Below, in pieces: positions 5,916-6,277 of a stretch of DNA of 6,277 nt. The DNA comes from Desulfobacteraceae bacterium. GTDB taxonomy: Bacteria; Desulfobacterota; DSM-4660; Desulfatiglandales; Desulfatiglandaceae. The stretch's first letter is position 1; each line of letters starts with the position of its first letter. The translations under genes and the position numbers were made by a program. The stretch is from positions 1-6,277 of the forward strand of contig JAUVRS010000168.1 in NCBI GenBank assembly GCA_030597505.1, written 5' to 3'. Below the pieces are notes generated by a model. That model did not search any database, was not told the origin of the DNA, and was given only the letters and a program-made list of their open reading frames with translations.

Positions 5916-6277
5916 ATGGAGATGACTTCACGGGAACGGGTCATGGGTGCCCTCAAGTTAGAGGAGACCGATCGGGTTCCCCATTGCGAGCTGTTCGTGG
6001 ATGTGGCTATGGCTGAAATGCTGCTCAACCAAAAGTTTGGTCAGGCGGGCACCGGCGGCAGCGTCAGATCGAATCCCTACACCGTGGGTCAGGCCAAGGC
6101 CGTAGCCAAAAAACTTGGTCACGACAACATCGGGTTTATTCTCAGGGCCCAGGATTATGCCAAAATGGTGGTCGGTAAAGATGGTCGGACTTTTTTCGGC
6201 GAAGGCATGATAAAAAGTGAGGCCGACCTGGACATGATCGACCTGCCGGATCCAACCAAGGACGAATATTATAAAGA
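5916..6277 (+). CDS. Uroporphyrinogen decarboxylase-fold protein, probable corrinoid methyltransferase (3' end cut by window edge)
   Basis: The first 120 codons of a URO-D superfamily (COG0407) protein; members usually have about 340-380 residues. The opening TSRERVMGALKLEETDRVPHCELF (split: TSRERVMGALK, residues 4-14; LEETDRVPHCELF, 15-27) is the standard N-terminus of this family. True HemE has a conserved RQAGRY just after this point; here the segment reads VDVAMAEMLLNQKFG (28-42) and lacks it, so haem synthesis is unlikely. Non-HemE members such as MtbA, MtaA and MtgB-like proteins move methyl groups between a substrate or corrinoid protein and a cofactor through a zinc site near the C-terminus, which is not in the window. 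The start is ATG at 5916, chosen on the ribosome-binding site. The gene follows the transporter by 227 nt on the same strand, perhaps with its own promoter. The substrate is unknown. Confidence 0.85.
   Translation, partial: MEMTSRERVMGALKLEETDRVPHCELFVDVAMAEMLLNQKFGQAGTGGSVRSNPYTVGQAKAVAKKLGHDNIGFILRAQDYAKMVVGKDGRTFFGEGMIKSEADLDMIDLPDPTKDEYYK

Noticed and set aside
5916..6277. HemE (haem biosynthesis uroporphyrinogen decarboxylase)
   Set aside because: The N-terminus is of the superfamily, but the RQAGRY segment required in HemE is missing.
1..6277. CRISPR array, tRNA, rRNA, insertion sequence, phage or defence module
   Set aside because: No regularly spaced identical repeats of suitable length, no tRNA-like cloverleaf or rRNA stretch, and no transposase, integrase or nuclease gene were seen. 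The heptad arrays are too short and too closely packed to be CRISPR.

Overview
The window looks like chromosomal DNA from an anaerobic bacterium. Three genes point that way: a CooC-type nickel ATPase that matures carbon monoxide dehydrogenase/acetyl-CoA synthase, a uroporphyrinogen-decarboxylase-fold (URO-D) protein of the kind used as a corrinoid methyltransferase, and a moderate-GC set of serine/glycine aminotransferases. A sulfate reducer or related Desulfobacterota with a Wood-Ljungdahl pathway is the best fit. This is inferred from gene content alone, and an acetogen would also fit.

Layout: two gene groups diverge from a control region at 4195-4452. Leftward (minus strand), in order of transcription, are cooC (4194-3433), serC (3403-2318), asnS (2179-788) and a class V aminotransferase (677-1) that runs off the left edge. 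cooC and serC are 29 nt apart and probably co-transcribed. The serC-asnS gap (138 nt) holds two 7-nt-period repeat arrays and a small hairpin next to the asnS ribosome-binding site. The asnS-aminotransferase gap is 110 nt. Rightward (plus strand) are a 12-helix major facilitator superfamily transporter (4453-5688), a 227-nt gap with an interrupted palindrome, and the first 120 codons of the URO-D family gene (5916-6277), cut by the right edge.

How the genes may work together: SerC makes phosphoserine, and the AGXT-like aminotransferase probably handles serine/glyoxylate/alanine, so the leftward group centres on serine and glycine metabolism plus asparaginyl-tRNA supply. CooC links the cluster to C1 metabolism, which exchanges carbon with serine and glycine through folate; this link is an inference. 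On the right, a transporter beside a non-HemE URO-D protein could be uptake plus demethylation of a methylated substrate, but the corrinoid protein and reactivase genes that would support this lie outside the window.

Most of the window is ordinary metabolic and translation genes. I found no clear undescribed system. The points most worth a second look are the CooC ATPase without its CODH, the two oppositely oriented heptad arrays, a start-less reading-frame remnant followed by a possible terminator in the divergent region, and the transporter/URO-D pair.
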